Below, piece after piece: positions 8,242-16,618 of a DNA stretch of 64,000 bases. Origin of the DNA: Streptantibioticus parmotrematis (lineage in GTDB: Bacteria > Actinomycetota > Actinomycetes > Streptomycetales > Streptomycetaceae); contig NZ_JAINVZ010000015.1 in the NCBI RefSeq assembly GCF_019890615.1, forward strand, positions 124,001 to 188,000. Reading direction: 5' to 3'. The notes below the pieces were generated by a model. That model saw nothing but the letters and a program-made list of their open reading frames with translations. It was not told the origin of the DNA and made no database searches. Within the stretch, counting starts at the first letter, position 1. Each line of letters starts with the position of its first letter. The position numbers and the translations under genes are program-made.

Positions 8242-9606
8242 TCAGTTGGAGGTGCTGGGGGTGGTCCTGGGGCGCCGTCCTGCGACGGTGATGGCCTCGC
8301 GGTAGCGCCGCACCGTGCCGCGCGCGGCCTCCTCCCAGGTGAAGCGTGTCAGGACCCGGGTGCGGCCCGCCGCGCCGAGCCGCGCGCGCAGCTCGGCGTC
8401 CCCCAGCAGGCGGTTCAGCGCCACGGCGAGCGCGTCGGGGTCCCCCGGCGGCACGGCCAGGCAGGTCTGCCCGTCCGGCCCCGCGACCTCGGGGATGGCG
8501 CCGCCGGTGGTGGCGACCAGCGGTGTGCCGGTGGCCATCGCCTCGGCGGCGGGCAGCGAGAAGCCCTCGTACAGCGACGGCACGCAGGAGATCTGGGCGC
8601 CGCGCACCAGGTCGACCAGCTCGGGGTCGCTGATTCCCTTGACGAACTCCACCGCACGGGTGAGTCCGTGCCGGGCGATCGCGTCGGCGACCGGGCCCTT
8701 CTCCGGGCGCTTGCCGACGACGACGAGGTGGGCGCCGGGGTGTTCGCCGCGGACCTTGGCCAGCGCCTCGACGAGGTGGACCAGGCCCTTGAGCGGCACG
8801 TCGGCGCTGGAGGTGGTGACGATGCGCCCGGGCACCTCGGGCACCGAGGGGTCGGGCGAGAACAGGCGGGTGTCGGCGCCGATCGGCACCACGTGCACCC
8901 GTTCGGGGCGCACCCCGAGGTCGGCGACGATCTCGCGGCGCGAGGAGCCGGAGACGGTCAGCACCGACGGCAGCCTGCGCGCCACCCGCTTCTGCATCTG
9001 CACGAAGCCGTACCAGCGGCGCACCGACAGCCGCCGCCTGGCGCTGGTCGCGGCCGCCAGGTCCAGGCGGCGGTCGACGGTGATCGGGTGGTGGATGGTG
9101 GTGACCAGCGGCAGGCCCGCCCGCTCCAGGTTCAGCAGCCCGTAGCCGAGCGTCTGGTTGTCGTGGACCACGTCGAACTCGCCGCGCCGGGCGGCCAGAT
9201 GACGGCGGGCGCGCAGCGAGAAGGTCAGCGGCTCGGGGAAGCCGCCGGTCCACATGGTGGCGACCTCCAGCGCGTCGATCCAGTCGCGGAACTCCTCGCG
9301 CCCCGGGGTGCGGAACGGGTCCGGCTGGCGGTACAGGTCGAGGCTGGGCAGTCGGGTGAGGGCGACCCCGGGCAGTTCGTCGAGCACCGGGTACGGCTGG
9401 GCGCCGATGACCTCGACGGTGTGGCCGAGCCGGGCGAGTTCGCGGGAGAGGTGGCGCACGTAGACGCCCTGCCCGCCGCAGAAGGGGTTGCCCTTGTAGC
9501 TCAGCAGCGCGATCCGCAGCGGCCGGTCGCCGTCGCCGTCCCGGACCCCGTTGACCTGGGGCGACGGCGGCCTGCGCCCGACTGCCTCAGCGGCCTCAGC
9601 TGGCAC
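8242..9606 (-). CDS. GT4-family glycosyltransferase
   Basis: GT-B fold glycosyltransferase of 454 residues. The N-terminal domain has the Gly-rich GGQGVYVRHLSRELARLGH turn; the C-terminal nucleotide-sugar domain has the family EGFSLPAAEAMATGTPLVATTGGAIPE block with the E-x7-E pair. A retaining transfer to a lipid or small-molecule acceptor is expected for GT4, but donor and acceptor are not readable. GTG start at 9606 with AAGGGGG upstream. First gene of the operon, with a promoter at 9638-9667 overlapped by a KstR-type box. Confidence 0.85.
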   Translation of the reverse strand: MPAEAAEAVGRRPPSPQVNGVRDGDGDRPLRIALLSYKGNPFCGGQGVYVRHLSRELARLGHTVEVIGAQPYPVLDELPGVALTRLPSLDLYRQPDPFRTPGREEFRDWIDALEVATMWTGGFPEPLTFSLRARRHLAARRGEFDVVHDNQTLGYGLLNLERAGLPLVTTIHHPITVDRRLDLAAATSARRRLSVRRWYGFVQMQKRVARRLPSVLTVSGSSRREIVADLGVRPERVHVVPIGADTRLFSPDPSVPEVPGRIVTTSSADVPLKGLVHLVEALAKVRGEHPGAHLVVVGKRPEKGPVADAIARHGLTRAVEFVKGISDPELVDLVRGAQISCVPSLYEGFSLPAAEAMATGTPLVATTGGAIPEVAGPDGQTCLAVPPGDPDALAVALNRLLGDAELRARLGAAGRTRVLTRFTWEEAARGTVRRYREAITVAGRRPRTTPSTSN

Positions 9607-9637
9607 TCACGGCCCCCTTCTCACTGCGATCAGCCGG

Positions 9638-9667
9638 AGCGTAACCGGTGGCGCTAATCTAGAACAA
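9638..9667 (-). promoter_or_regulatory. Promoter of the GT4-methyltransferase-toroid operon
   Basis: On the minus strand, TTGTTC (plus 9662-9667) serves as -35 and TACGCT (plus 9638-9643) as -10, with an 18-bp spacer. The -35 lies inside the palindrome at 9660-9673, which suggests repression by occlusion. Confidence 0.55.
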
Positions 9668-9673
9668 GTTTCA
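9660..9673. promoter_or_regulatory. KstR-type operator
   Basis: TAGAACAAGTTTCA matches the published mycobacterial KstR consensus TNNAACNNGTTNNA at every fixed position. It lies between the divergent GT4 operon and a TetR gene whose protein resembles KstR, so auto- and operon control by that regulator is the natural inference. Confidence 0.7.
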
Positions 9674-9834
9674 GACTCAGGGGTTCGACGAACCTCGAAT
9701 CTACCGGCCGGGCAGCAGGCCGCCAGGGGCGGATCAGGTGATTCGCACCACGGCGCGGCGTGCTGCCATCATGCGCACACGCCCGACGTGCCGCGCGCGG
9801 ACGGGTGCCACGGACGAGCCACGGAAGGGGACAC

Positions 9835-10473
9835 ATGGCCACGCAGTCACGGCCGGCCTCCGCGCCCCTGACCGCACGTCAGGAGGCCCGGCGTCGGCGC
9901 ATCCTGCACGCCGGCGCCCGGCTGGCCGGCCGCGGCGGGTTCGACGCCGTGCAGATGCGGGAGGTCGCCGAGACCTCGCAGGTCGCGCTCGGCACGCTCT
10001 ACCGGTACTTCCCCTCCAAGATCCACCTGTTGGTCGCCACCATGCAGGACCAGCTCCAGCAGCTGCACGAGACGCTGCGCAAGCGCCCGCCGAGCGCGCC
10101 GGAGCCCTCCGCGCGGGTCGCCGAGACGCTGATGCGGGCGTTCCGCGCGATGCGGCGCGAGCCGAACCTCGCGGATGCCATGGTGCGGGCGGTGATCTTC
10201 GCGGACCGCTCGGTCAGCCCCGAGGTGGACGTGGTCTCCCGGCTGACGACGGCGATCATCCTGGACGCGATGCGACTGCCGGGCCCACCGACCGCCGAGC
10301 AGCTGGCCGCCGTGCGGGTCGTCGAGCACACCTGGCACTCGGCGCTGGTCACCTGGCTCGCGGGCCGGGCGTCGATCACCCAGGTGCGCGGCGACATCGA
10401 GACCGCGTGCCGCCTGATCGACCTGACGGCACCCACCGCCGACCGGGAGCGCGAACCGCAGCACGTAAAGTGA
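9835..10473 (+). CDS. TetR-family regulator, KstR-like
   Basis: 212-residue one-domain repressor. The HTH covers about residues 20-65; RRRRILHAG, GGFDAVQMREVAE and VALGTLYRYFPSKIHLLVA closely follow the mycobacterial KstR pattern (repressor of cholesterol degradation that binds a steroid-CoA). The ligand domain also keeps DAMVRAVIFAD and the WLAGRAS stretch. ATG 9835 is preceded by GGAAGGGG. It is divergent from the glycosyltransferase operon, with a perfect KstR box between them. No sterol-catabolic cluster surrounds it, so its ligand may be another polyisoprenoid or acyl-CoA; that is inference. Confidence 0.8.
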   Translation: MATQSRPASAPLTARQEARRRRILHAGARLAGRGGFDAVQMREVAETSQVALGTLYRYFPSKIHLLVATMQDQLQQLHETLRKRPPSAPEPSARVAETLMRAFRAMRREPNLADAMVRAVIFADRSVSPEVDVVSRLTTAIILDAMRLPGPPTAEQLAAVRVVEHTWHSALVTWLAGRASITQVRGDIETACRLIDLTAPTADREREPQHVK

Positions 10474-10496
10474 GGGCGACCGAACAGTCGACAAAA

Positions 10497-10640
10497 CGAT
10501 CGTGTGCGCGCGGGGGAAGCCGGTGGGATTCCGGCGCTGGCCCGCAACCGTGACGCGTCCGCCCGACCCGGGGCGGCCGCCCAGCCGGAGTGCCCGTCCG
10601 CACGCGTGAGGCTCCCGGTGACGACGCGCGAGCGCCGCCA
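10497..10640 (+). promoter_or_regulatory. Cobalamin (AdoCbl) riboswitch
   Basis: Core elements occur in canonical order: GGGAAGCCGGTG at 10513-10524, GGATTCCGGCGCTG after it, the invariant CCCGCAACCGTGACG block at 10541-10555, and the B12-box-like CAGCCGGAGTGCC at 10582-10594. The outer boundaries are approximate. It precedes a five-gene B12 uptake operon, so high cobalamin should switch the operon off. Confidence 0.9.
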
Positions 10641-10679
10641 CCGGCACCGTCGAGGAAACGCGGAGCCGGAGCCCGGTGC

Positions 10680-10705
10680 CGTGCCCCCGCCCGCGTGGGG
10701 GCACG
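10680..10705 (+). terminator. Hairpin downstream of the riboswitch, probable expression platform
   Basis: CGTGCCCCC pairs with GGGGGCACG across an 8-base loop. It lies between the aptamer and the start codon at 10778. It could terminate transcription in the B12-bound state or compete with an antiterminator; there is no U-tract, as is usual in Streptomyces. Confidence 0.5.
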
Positions 10706-10777
10706 CGGCGGTGCGCCCTGCCGCGCTCCGCGTTCGCGAGGTCTTCGTCAAGTCTCCCGAAAGGCACCGAACACGCC

Positions 10778-12034
10778 ATGGCACTCCGCCTCGCCGTGAC
10801 CCGATCCCTGGGCACCCTGGTCGCCGCCGCCGCGCTCGGCGCCGCGGTGGTCCCCGCCGCCTCGGCGGCCTCCCCGTCGCCGTCCGCGCCGCCGAAGCTG
10901 CCCGCGGGCCTTTACGGGGCGACCGACCCCACGTACGACGGGGTGTGGCGGCAGTCCACCGCGCTGCTGGCGCTGGACGCGGTGAAGACGGCGCCGCCCG
11001 CGGCCGCGGTGGACTGGCTGACCGGCCAGCAGTGCGCGGACGGCGGCTTCACCGCGTACCGCGCGAGCACCGCGCAGCCGTGCGTGGCGAAGAACGAGGA
11101 CACCAACTCGACGGGCCTGGCCGTGCAGGCGCTGGCCGCGCTCGGCGGGCACCAGGCGGCCGTGTCGAAGGCGGTGACCTGGCTGAAGGGGATGCAGGAG
11201 AGCGACGGCGGCTGGGGCTACCAGCAGGGCGCGGCCACCGACGCCGACTCCACGACCGTCGTCGAGGGCGCGCTGACCGCGGCGGGCGAGCACCCCGCGC
11301 AGGTCACCAAGGGCGGCAAGAACGGGATGGACGCCCTGCGCGGCCTCCAACTGGGCTGCGACGCCCCGCAGGCGCAGCGCGGCGCGTTCGCGTACCAGCC
11401 GGATCCCAAGGGCGGGAAGCTCACCGCCAACGACAAGGCGACCACCGACGGCGTCATCGGCGCGCACGGCTCCGGCTACCTGGTGGCCGCGCCCGCGGGC
11501 GACAGCGCGCCGAAGGCCCCGGCCTGCCCGTCCGGTTCCTCGGCGAAGCCCGGCGACGCGAACGCCTCCGCGCAGGCCGGGTCCGCTTACCTGGCCGGTG
11601 TGCTGGACGCGGGCGGGCAGCACCTGACGACCGCGCAGCCCGGCTCCAGCACCAAGACGCCGGACTACTCGACGACCGCCGACGCGGTGCTCGCGCTCGC
11701 CTCCGACGGCCACCTCGCGGCGGCCAAGAAGCCGTACGACTGGCTGGTCGCCAACGCCTCCGGTTGGGCCAAGGACAACCCCGCCGCGCTCGGCCAGCTG
11801 GTCCTGGCCTCGGCGGCGGTCGGCGCCAACCCGCACGACTTCGGCGGCACCGACCTGGTACGGCAGCTGGCCAACACCGGGCCGCAGGGCAGCGCCGCGC
11901 CCGCGCCGTCCGCGAGCAGCGCCAAGAGCAGCGGCAAGGGCGGCGGCGAGAGCATCTGGTGGATCATCGGCGTCGGCCTGGTCGCGGGCGTCGGCATCGG
12001 CTTCGCGCTCAGCCTGCGCAGGAAGCGGGGCTGA
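10778..12034 (+). CDS. Secreted alpha/alpha-toroid protein of the B12 operon, C-terminally anchored
   Basis: 418-residue exported protein. A signal peptide (residues 1-30, ending AASA) precedes a helical repeat domain with QQCADGGFTAY and MQESDGGWGYQ turns of the prenyltransferase/squalene-oxidase repeat. The tail is a Ser/Ala/Gly linker, one hydrophobic helix (IWWIIGVGLVAGVGIGFAL) and RRKRG, a surface anchor without an LPxTG motif. It is first behind the cobalamin riboswitch. Vertebrate intrinsic factor and transcobalamin also use an alpha/alpha toroid to hold cobalamin, so a surface corrinoid-binding role is attractive but unproven. RBS GAAAGG at 10759-10764. Confidence 0.75.
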   Translation: MALRLAVTRSLGTLVAAAALGAAVVPAASAASPSPSAPPKLPAGLYGATDPTYDGVWRQSTALLALDAVKTAPPAAAVDWLTGQQCADGGFTAYRASTAQPCVAKNEDTNSTGLAVQALAALGGHQAAVSKAVTWLKGMQESDGGWGYQQGAATDADSTTVVEGALTAAGEHPAQVTKGGKNGMDALRGLQLGCDAPQAQRGAFAYQPDPKGGKLTANDKATTDGVIGAHGSGYLVAAPAGDSAPKAPACPSGSSAKPGDANASAQAGSAYLAGVLDAGGQHLTTAQPGSSTKTPDYSTTADAVLALASDGHLAAAKKPYDWLVANASGWAKDNPAALGQLVLASAAVGANPHDFGGTDLVRQLANTGPQGSAAPAPSASSAKSSGKGGGESIWWIIGVGLVAGVGIGFALSLRRKRG

Positions 12035-12036
12035 CG

Positions 12037-12873
12037 GTGCGGGGCGCGCCGCGGACGCCGACCGCGGGGGCGCGGCACGTCGCACCGGACTCGGGGGCGC
12101 GGCACGTCGCACCGGACTCGGGGGCGCGGCATGTCGCACTGGGCGTGGGAGCACGGCATGTCGCACTGGGCGTGGGAGCACGGCGCGTCGTACGGGCCGG
12201 GCTGCTGCCGCTGCTCCTGCTCGCCCTGTCCGCGACGGCCGCCTCGCTGATCGCCGCGAGCCCGGCGCAGGCGGTCGGCTACCGCTACTGGTCGTTCTGG
12301 GAACGCACCGGCTCCACCTGGACGTTCGCCCAGACCGGTCCCGCGATGACCGACCCGGCGGACGGCGCGGTGGAGGGCTGGCGTTTCGCGGTGAGCGCGG
12401 ACTCGGCCGACGCGGTCAAGCCGCGCGGGGCGGCGTCGTTCGCGACGATCTGCGCGAGCACGCCGCCGCGCCCCGGCACCAAGCGGGTCGCGCTGGTGCT
12501 GGACTTCGGCACCTCGCAGGACGCCCCGAACGGCGCGACCCCGCCGGCCGCGCGCACCTCCTGCGCCCGCGTGCCCGAGGACGCCACCGCGGCCGACGCG
12601 CTGGCGGCGGTGGCCAAGCCGCTGCGGTACGACGCGAGCGGGCTGGTCTGCGCGATCACGGGCTACCCGGCCACCGGCTGCGGTGAACAGGTCTCCTCGG
12701 GCGGCGCCACCGGCTCCTCCCCGGCCGCGTCCCGCTCGGCGAGCGCCAACGGCGGCTCGGGTAGCGGCGGTTCGGACACCGGGCCGTCGCTGGGCGTGCT
12801 CGCCGGGGGCGCGGTCGTGCTGCTGCTCGGCGCGGGCGCGGCCTGGCAGGTGCGCAGGCGGCGCGAACGATGA
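12037..12873 (+). CDS. SCO2322-family secreted protein, C-terminally anchored
   Basis: Begins 2 bp after the previous stop. If GTG 12037 is used, the first 45 residues are 9-residue repeats (GARHVAPDS, GARHVALGV); GTG 12172 gives a cleaner export signal (GARRVVRAGLLPLLLLAL...). The mature domain has YRYWSFWERTGSTWTFAQTGPAM and paired cysteines (TICAS, TSCARV, LVCAITGYPATGC) and resembles the SCO2322 family, a usual companion of actinobacterial ECF operons. It ends in a Ser/Gly linker, one membrane helix and RRRRER. With the preceding toroid protein it may form a two-part corrinoid receptor. Overlaps the next gene by four bases. Confidence 0.7.
   Translation: MRGAPRTPTAGARHVAPDSGARHVAPDSGARHVALGVGARHVALGVGARRVVRAGLLPLLLLALSATAASLIAASPAQAVGYRYWSFWERTGSTWTFAQTGPAMTDPADGAVEGWRFAVSADSADAVKPRGAASFATICASTPPRPGTKRVALVLDFGTSQDAPNGATPPAARTSCARVPEDATAADALAAVAKPLRYDASGLVCAITGYPATGCGEQVSSGGATGSSPAASRSASANGGSGSGGSDTGPSLGVLAGGAVVLLLGAGAAWQVRRRRER
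12066..12190 (+). repeat. 27-bp tandem repeat at the 5' end of the SCO2322-type gene
   Basis: About 4.6 units of 27 bp: 12066-12092 and 12093-12119 are identical, 12120-12146 and 12147-12173 are a second variant, and the rest is partial. In frame it encodes nine-residue repeats beginning GARHVA. It may be untranslated leader if GTG 12172 is the real start. Confidence 0.9.
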
Positions 12874-14159
12874 CCCGCACCTGGTCGTCGCTGGCCCCGG
12901 CGCGGGCCGACCGGTCCAACGCGCTGCACGCGGGCGCCTGGTGGGTGTGGGCGCTGGGCCTGGCCACCGCGGCGTCGCGCACCACCAACCCGTTGCTGCT
13001 CCTGCTCGTCGTCGCGGTCGCGGGCTACGTCGTCGCCGCCCGCAGGACGGACGCGCCCTGGGCCCGCTCCTACGGCGCGTTCCTCAAGCTCGGCGTCTTC
13101 GTGCTGGGCATCCGCGTGGTCTTCGCGATCGCGCTGGGCTCCCCGGTCCCGGGCACCCACACCCTGTTCACGCTGCCCGAGATCCCGTTGCCGCACTGGG
13201 CGCAGGGCGTGCGGCTCGGCGGCCGGGTCACCGCGGAGGGCGTCGCGTTCGCCGCGTACGACGGGCTGAAGCTGGCCACCCTGCTGGTCTGCGTCGGCGC
13301 CGCCAACGCGCTGGCCAACCCGGCGCGGCTGCTCAAGTCGCTGCCCGGCGCGCTGTACGAGGCGGGGGTCGCCGTCGTCGTGGCGATGACCTTCGCGCCC
13401 AACCTCGTCGCCGACGTCGGCAGGCTGCGGGCCGCGCGCCGGATGCGGGGCCGCGCCGACACCGGGATCAGGGCGCTGGCGCAGGTCGGACTGCCCGTGC
13501 TGGAAGGCGCGTTGGAGCGGTCGGTGGCGCTGGCCGCCTCGATGGACGCGCGCGGCTACGGCCGCACCGCCGACGTCCCGCGCGGCGTGCGACGGCTGAC
13601 GGCCGCGCTGACGCTGGGCGGACTGCTGGGCGTGTGCGTCGGCTCGTACGGGCTGCTGGCGGCGCAGGGCGCGGGCTTCGGGGCGCCGTTGCTGGGGGCG
13701 GGGCTCGCGGCGGCGCTGGCCGGGCTGTGGCTGGGCGGGCGGCGCAGCGTGCGCACCCGCTACCGGCCGGACCGCTGGGGCACGCGGGCCTGGCTGGTGG
13801 CCGGTTGCGGGATCGCGGTGGCGACGCTGACCATCTGGGCGGCGTCCTACGCCCCGGCCGGGCTCAACCCCCCGGCCGTTCCGCTGTCCGCGCCGACGCT
13901 GCCGCTGTGGCCCGCCGCGTCGCTGCTGCTGGGGCTGGTGCCCGCGGTGGTGGCACCGCTGCCCGCGCGGGCGGGCGGACGCGGGTCGTCGGCCGTATCC
14001 GTGCCGCGGGAGCAGGCGCGCGTCGACGTGCCGGAGGAGGAAGCGGGCGTGAACGTGCCGGAGGAGGAAGCGGGCGTGAACGTGCCGAAAGGGGAAGCGG
14101 GCGTGAACGTGCCCGAGGGCGATGCGCAGGTGAACGTGCGGAAGGGGCGAGCGCGTTGA
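12870..14159 (+). CDS. ECF transporter T component (CbiQ family)
   Basis: Transmembrane coupling subunit of an energy-coupling factor importer. Several hydrophobic helices flank the cytoplasmic coupling region, whose two Ala-Arg motifs are visible: RAARRMRGRAD and ASMDARGYG (about residues 190-235), which in this family contact the ATPases. 429 residues is long for CbiQ because of a C-terminal tail of 9-residue repeats (VPEEEAGVN and variants). ATG 12870 overlaps the previous stop, and its own stop overlaps the ATPase start. Position in a cobalamin-riboswitch operon indicates corrinoid or cobalt import. Confidence 0.85.
   Translation: MTRTWSSLAPARADRSNALHAGAWWVWALGLATAASRTTNPLLLLLVVAVAGYVVAARRTDAPWARSYGAFLKLGVFVLGIRVVFAIALGSPVPGTHTLFTLPEIPLPHWAQGVRLGGRVTAEGVAFAAYDGLKLATLLVCVGAANALANPARLLKSLPGALYEAGVAVVVAMTFAPNLVADVGRLRAARRMRGRADTGIRALAQVGLPVLEGALERSVALAASMDARGYGRTADVPRGVRRLTAALTLGGLLGVCVGSYGLLAAQGAGFGAPLLGAGLAAALAGLWLGGRRSVRTRYRPDRWGTRAWLVAGCGIAVATLTIWAASYAPAGLNPPAVPLSAPTLPLWPAASLLLGLVPAVVAPLPARAGGRGSSAVSVPREQARVDVPEEEAGVNVPEEEAGVNVPKGEAGVNVPEGDAQVNVRKGRAR
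14001..14159 (+). repeat. 27-bp tandem repeat at the 3' end of the ECF-T gene
   Basis: Units at 14001, 14028, 14055, 14082, 14109 and a 24-bp last one at 14136-14159. Units 2 and 3 are identical. The final degenerate unit carries the T-component stop codon, the GAAGGGG ribosome site and most of the TTG start of the next gene. Confidence 0.9.
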
Positions 14160-15781
14160 TCCGCTTCGAGAACGTCTCGGTCACCTACGCCGACGCGGAC
14201 CGCCCCGCGCTCAGCGGCGTCGAACTCACCGTCGAGGAGGGTGAGTTGTGCCTGCTCGCCGGGCCGTCGGGGGTGGGCAAGTCCACGTTGCTCGGCGCGG
14301 TGAGCGGGCTCGTGCCGCACTTCACCGGCGGCCGTCTCGGCGGCCGGGTGACCGTCGCCGGGCGCGACACCCGTACCCACAAGCCGCGTGAACTCGCCGA
14401 CGTGGTCGGCACGGTGGGCCAGGATCCGCTGGCGCACTTCGTGACCGACGTCGTCGAGGACGAACTCGCCTACGGCATGGAGTCGTTGGGGATCGCGCCG
14501 GACGTGATGCGGCGCCGCGTCGAGGAGACCCTCGACCTGCTGGGCCTGGCCGACCTGCGCGACCGCCCGCTCGCGACGCTGTCGGGCGGACAGCGGCAGC
14601 GGGTGGCGATCGGGTCGGTGCTGACCGTGCACCCGAAGGTGCTGGTGCTGGACGAGCCGACCTCCGCGCTGGACCCGGCCGCCGCCGAGGAGGTCCTCGC
14701 GGTGCTGCAACGCCTCGTGCACGACCTGGGCACCACGGTCCTGCTCGCCGAACACCGTCTGGAACGGGTCGTGCAGTACGCGGACCGCGTGGTGCTGCTG
14801 CCCGGCCCGGGCGAACCTCCCGTGGTGGGCGACCCGGCCTCGGTGATGGCGGTCTCGCCGGTGTTCCCGCCAGTCGTCGGGCTGGGCAGGCTGGCGGGCT
14901 GGTCGCCGCTGCCGCTGTCGGTACGCGACGCGCGACGGGCGGCCGGGGCGCTGCGCGAGGAGCTGGCGGGACGCTCGCCGGTGCCGGTGGCCGCCCCCGC
15001 CGCGGACGGCGAGCCGGTCGCGAAGGCGTCGGGCCTTTCGGTGCGGCGCGGCAGGATCGAGGCGCTGCGCGGCGTGGACCTGGCCGTGCGGCCGGGCGAG
15101 GCGATCGCGTTGATGGGCCGCAACGGCGCGGGCAAGTCCACGCTGCTGGGCACGTTGACCGGGCTGTACGAGCCCGCGGCCGGCACGGTGCGCGTCGACG
15201 GCGTCGTGCCGCACCGCACGGCGCCGCGGCGTCTGGTGCGTCACGTGGGCCTGGTGCCGCAGGAGCCGCGCGACCTGTTGTACGCGGACACGGTGACCGG
15301 TGAGTGCGCGGCGGCAGACGATGACGCGGGTGCCGCGGGTGCCGCGGCCGGGACGTGCCGGGCGCTGGTGGAGGAGCTGCTGCCCGGGGTGCCGGACGAC
15401 ACGCACCCGCGCGACCTGTCCGAGGGCCAGCGCCTCGCCCTGGCGCTGGCGGTCGTCCTCACCGCGCGTCCCCCGCTGCTGCTGCTGGACGAGCCGACCC
15501 GGGGTCTGGACTACGCGGCGAAGGCCCGCCTGGTCACGCACCTGCGCGCGCTCGCGGCCGAGGGCCATGCGATCATCCTGGCCACGCACGACGTGGAGCT
15601 GGCGGCCGAACTCGCCCACCGGGTGGTCATCCTGGCCGACGGCGAGGTGGTCGCCGACGGCCCGACCGCCGAAGTGGTCGTCTCCAGCCCCGCGTTCGCC
15701 CCGCAGGTGTCGAAGGTGCTGCGCCCGCAGGACTGGCTGACGGTGAGTCAGGTCGCCGGGGCGATGGGGTGGTCGGGGTGA
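14156..15781 (+). CDS. ECF transporter ATPase, two fused ABC domains
   Basis: 541-residue double ATPase, equal to the two A subunits of an ECF module. First domain: Walker A GPSGVGKS (residues 36-43), signature LSGGQRQR, Walker B VLVLDEPTSALD. Second domain: GRNGAGKS (about 320-327), signature LSEGQRLALAL, Walker B LLLLDEPTRGLD. Start is TTG 14156 in a TTGA overlap, with GAAGGGG at 14141-14147; no other in-frame start has a ribosome site. Energises the T and S components on either side. Confidence 0.85.
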   Translation: MIRFENVSVTYADADRPALSGVELTVEEGELCLLAGPSGVGKSTLLGAVSGLVPHFTGGRLGGRVTVAGRDTRTHKPRELADVVGTVGQDPLAHFVTDVVEDELAYGMESLGIAPDVMRRRVEETLDLLGLADLRDRPLATLSGGQRQRVAIGSVLTVHPKVLVLDEPTSALDPAAAEEVLAVLQRLVHDLGTTVLLAEHRLERVVQYADRVVLLPGPGEPPVVGDPASVMAVSPVFPPVVGLGRLAGWSPLPLSVRDARRAAGALREELAGRSPVPVAAPAADGEPVAKASGLSVRRGRIEALRGVDLAVRPGEAIALMGRNGAGKSTLLGTLTGLYEPAAGTVRVDGVVPHRTAPRRLVRHVGLVPQEPRDLLYADTVTGECAAADDDAGAAGAAAGTCRALVEELLPGVPDDTHPRDLSEGQRLALALAVVLTARPPLLLLDEPTRGLDYAAKARLVTHLRALAAEGHAIILATHDVELAAELAHRVVILADGEVVADGPTAEVVVSSPAFAPQVSKVLRPQDWLTVSQVAGAMGWSG

Positions 15782-16611
15782 GCGGGCTGCGTGGGGCGCG
15801 CGCCGTCCGGCTCGGCCCGCGATCCGTCGCGGCCCTGGCGCTGATCACCGCGATCGGGGTGGTGGCGTTCGGCTGGCCGCTGCTGGCCTCGCCTGGTTCG
15901 GGCCTGGCGCACAGCGCGGACGCGCCCTGGCTCTTCGCCGCGTTGCTGCCGTTGCTGCTGGCCGTGGTCGTGGCGGCGATCTCCGACTCGGGCCTGGACG
16001 CGAAGGCGATCGCGATGCTGGGCGTGCTGGCGGCGGCCGGTGCCGCGTTGCGTCCGCTGGGCGCGGGGACGGCGGGCATCGAGCCGATGTTCTTCCTGAT
16101 GGTGCTGGCGGGCAGGGTGCTCGGCCCGGGCTTCGGTTTCGTGCTGGGGGCGCTGTCGATGTTCGCGTCGGCGCTGCTGACCGGCGGGGTCGGCCCGTGG
16201 ATGCCGTTCCAGATGCTCAGCATGGGCTGGGTCTCGATGGGCGCGGGCCTGCTGCCGGAACGGCCGCGCGGCAGACCGGAGTTGGCACTGCTGGCGGTCT
16301 ACGGCGCGATCTCGGCCCTGCTGTACGGCACCGTGATGAACCTCCAGGGCTGGCCGTACATCGCGGGCATGGTGTCAGGCGTCAGCTACGTCCCCGGCGC
16401 GCCGCTGGCGTCCAACCTGACGCGTTTCGTGGCGTACGACCTGACGACGTCCCTGGGCTGGGACATCCCCCGAGCGGCGCTGACCGCCACGCTGACGCTG
16501 CTCCTGGGCAAGCCGCTGCTGAAGGCGCTGCGCAGGGCGACCCGGAGGGCGGCGTTCGAGACGGAGGGGGATTTCGGGGAGGCGCGGGGTTCGGGCGGCC
16601 AGGCGCCGTAG
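15778..16611 (+). CDS. ECF transporter S component (substrate-binding membrane subunit)
   Basis: 277-residue integral membrane protein with about six helices, starting at GTG 15778 inside the previous stop (GTGA). The central Gly-rich stretch (MVLAGRVLGPGFGFVLGALSM, then GGVGPWMPFQMLSMGWVSMGAG) is typical of ECF S units. Cobalamin is the likely ligand because of the riboswitch; it may be the actinobacterial counterpart of the predicted CbrT-type units, but the sequence does not exclude cobalt or a B12 precursor. Followed by a 24-bp palindromic terminator. Confidence 0.75.
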   Translation: MSGLRGARAVRLGPRSVAALALITAIGVVAFGWPLLASPGSGLAHSADAPWLFAALLPLLLAVVVAAISDSGLDAKAIAMLGVLAAAGAALRPLGAGTAGIEPMFFLMVLAGRVLGPGFGFVLGALSMFASALLTGGVGPWMPFQMLSMGWVSMGAGLLPERPRGRPELALLAVYGAISALLYGTVMNLQGWPYIAGMVSGVSYVPGAPLASNLTRFVAYDLTTSLGWDIPRAALTATLTLLLGKPLLKALRRATRRAAFETEGDFGEARGSGGQAP

Positions 16612-16618
16612 TGCGGCC

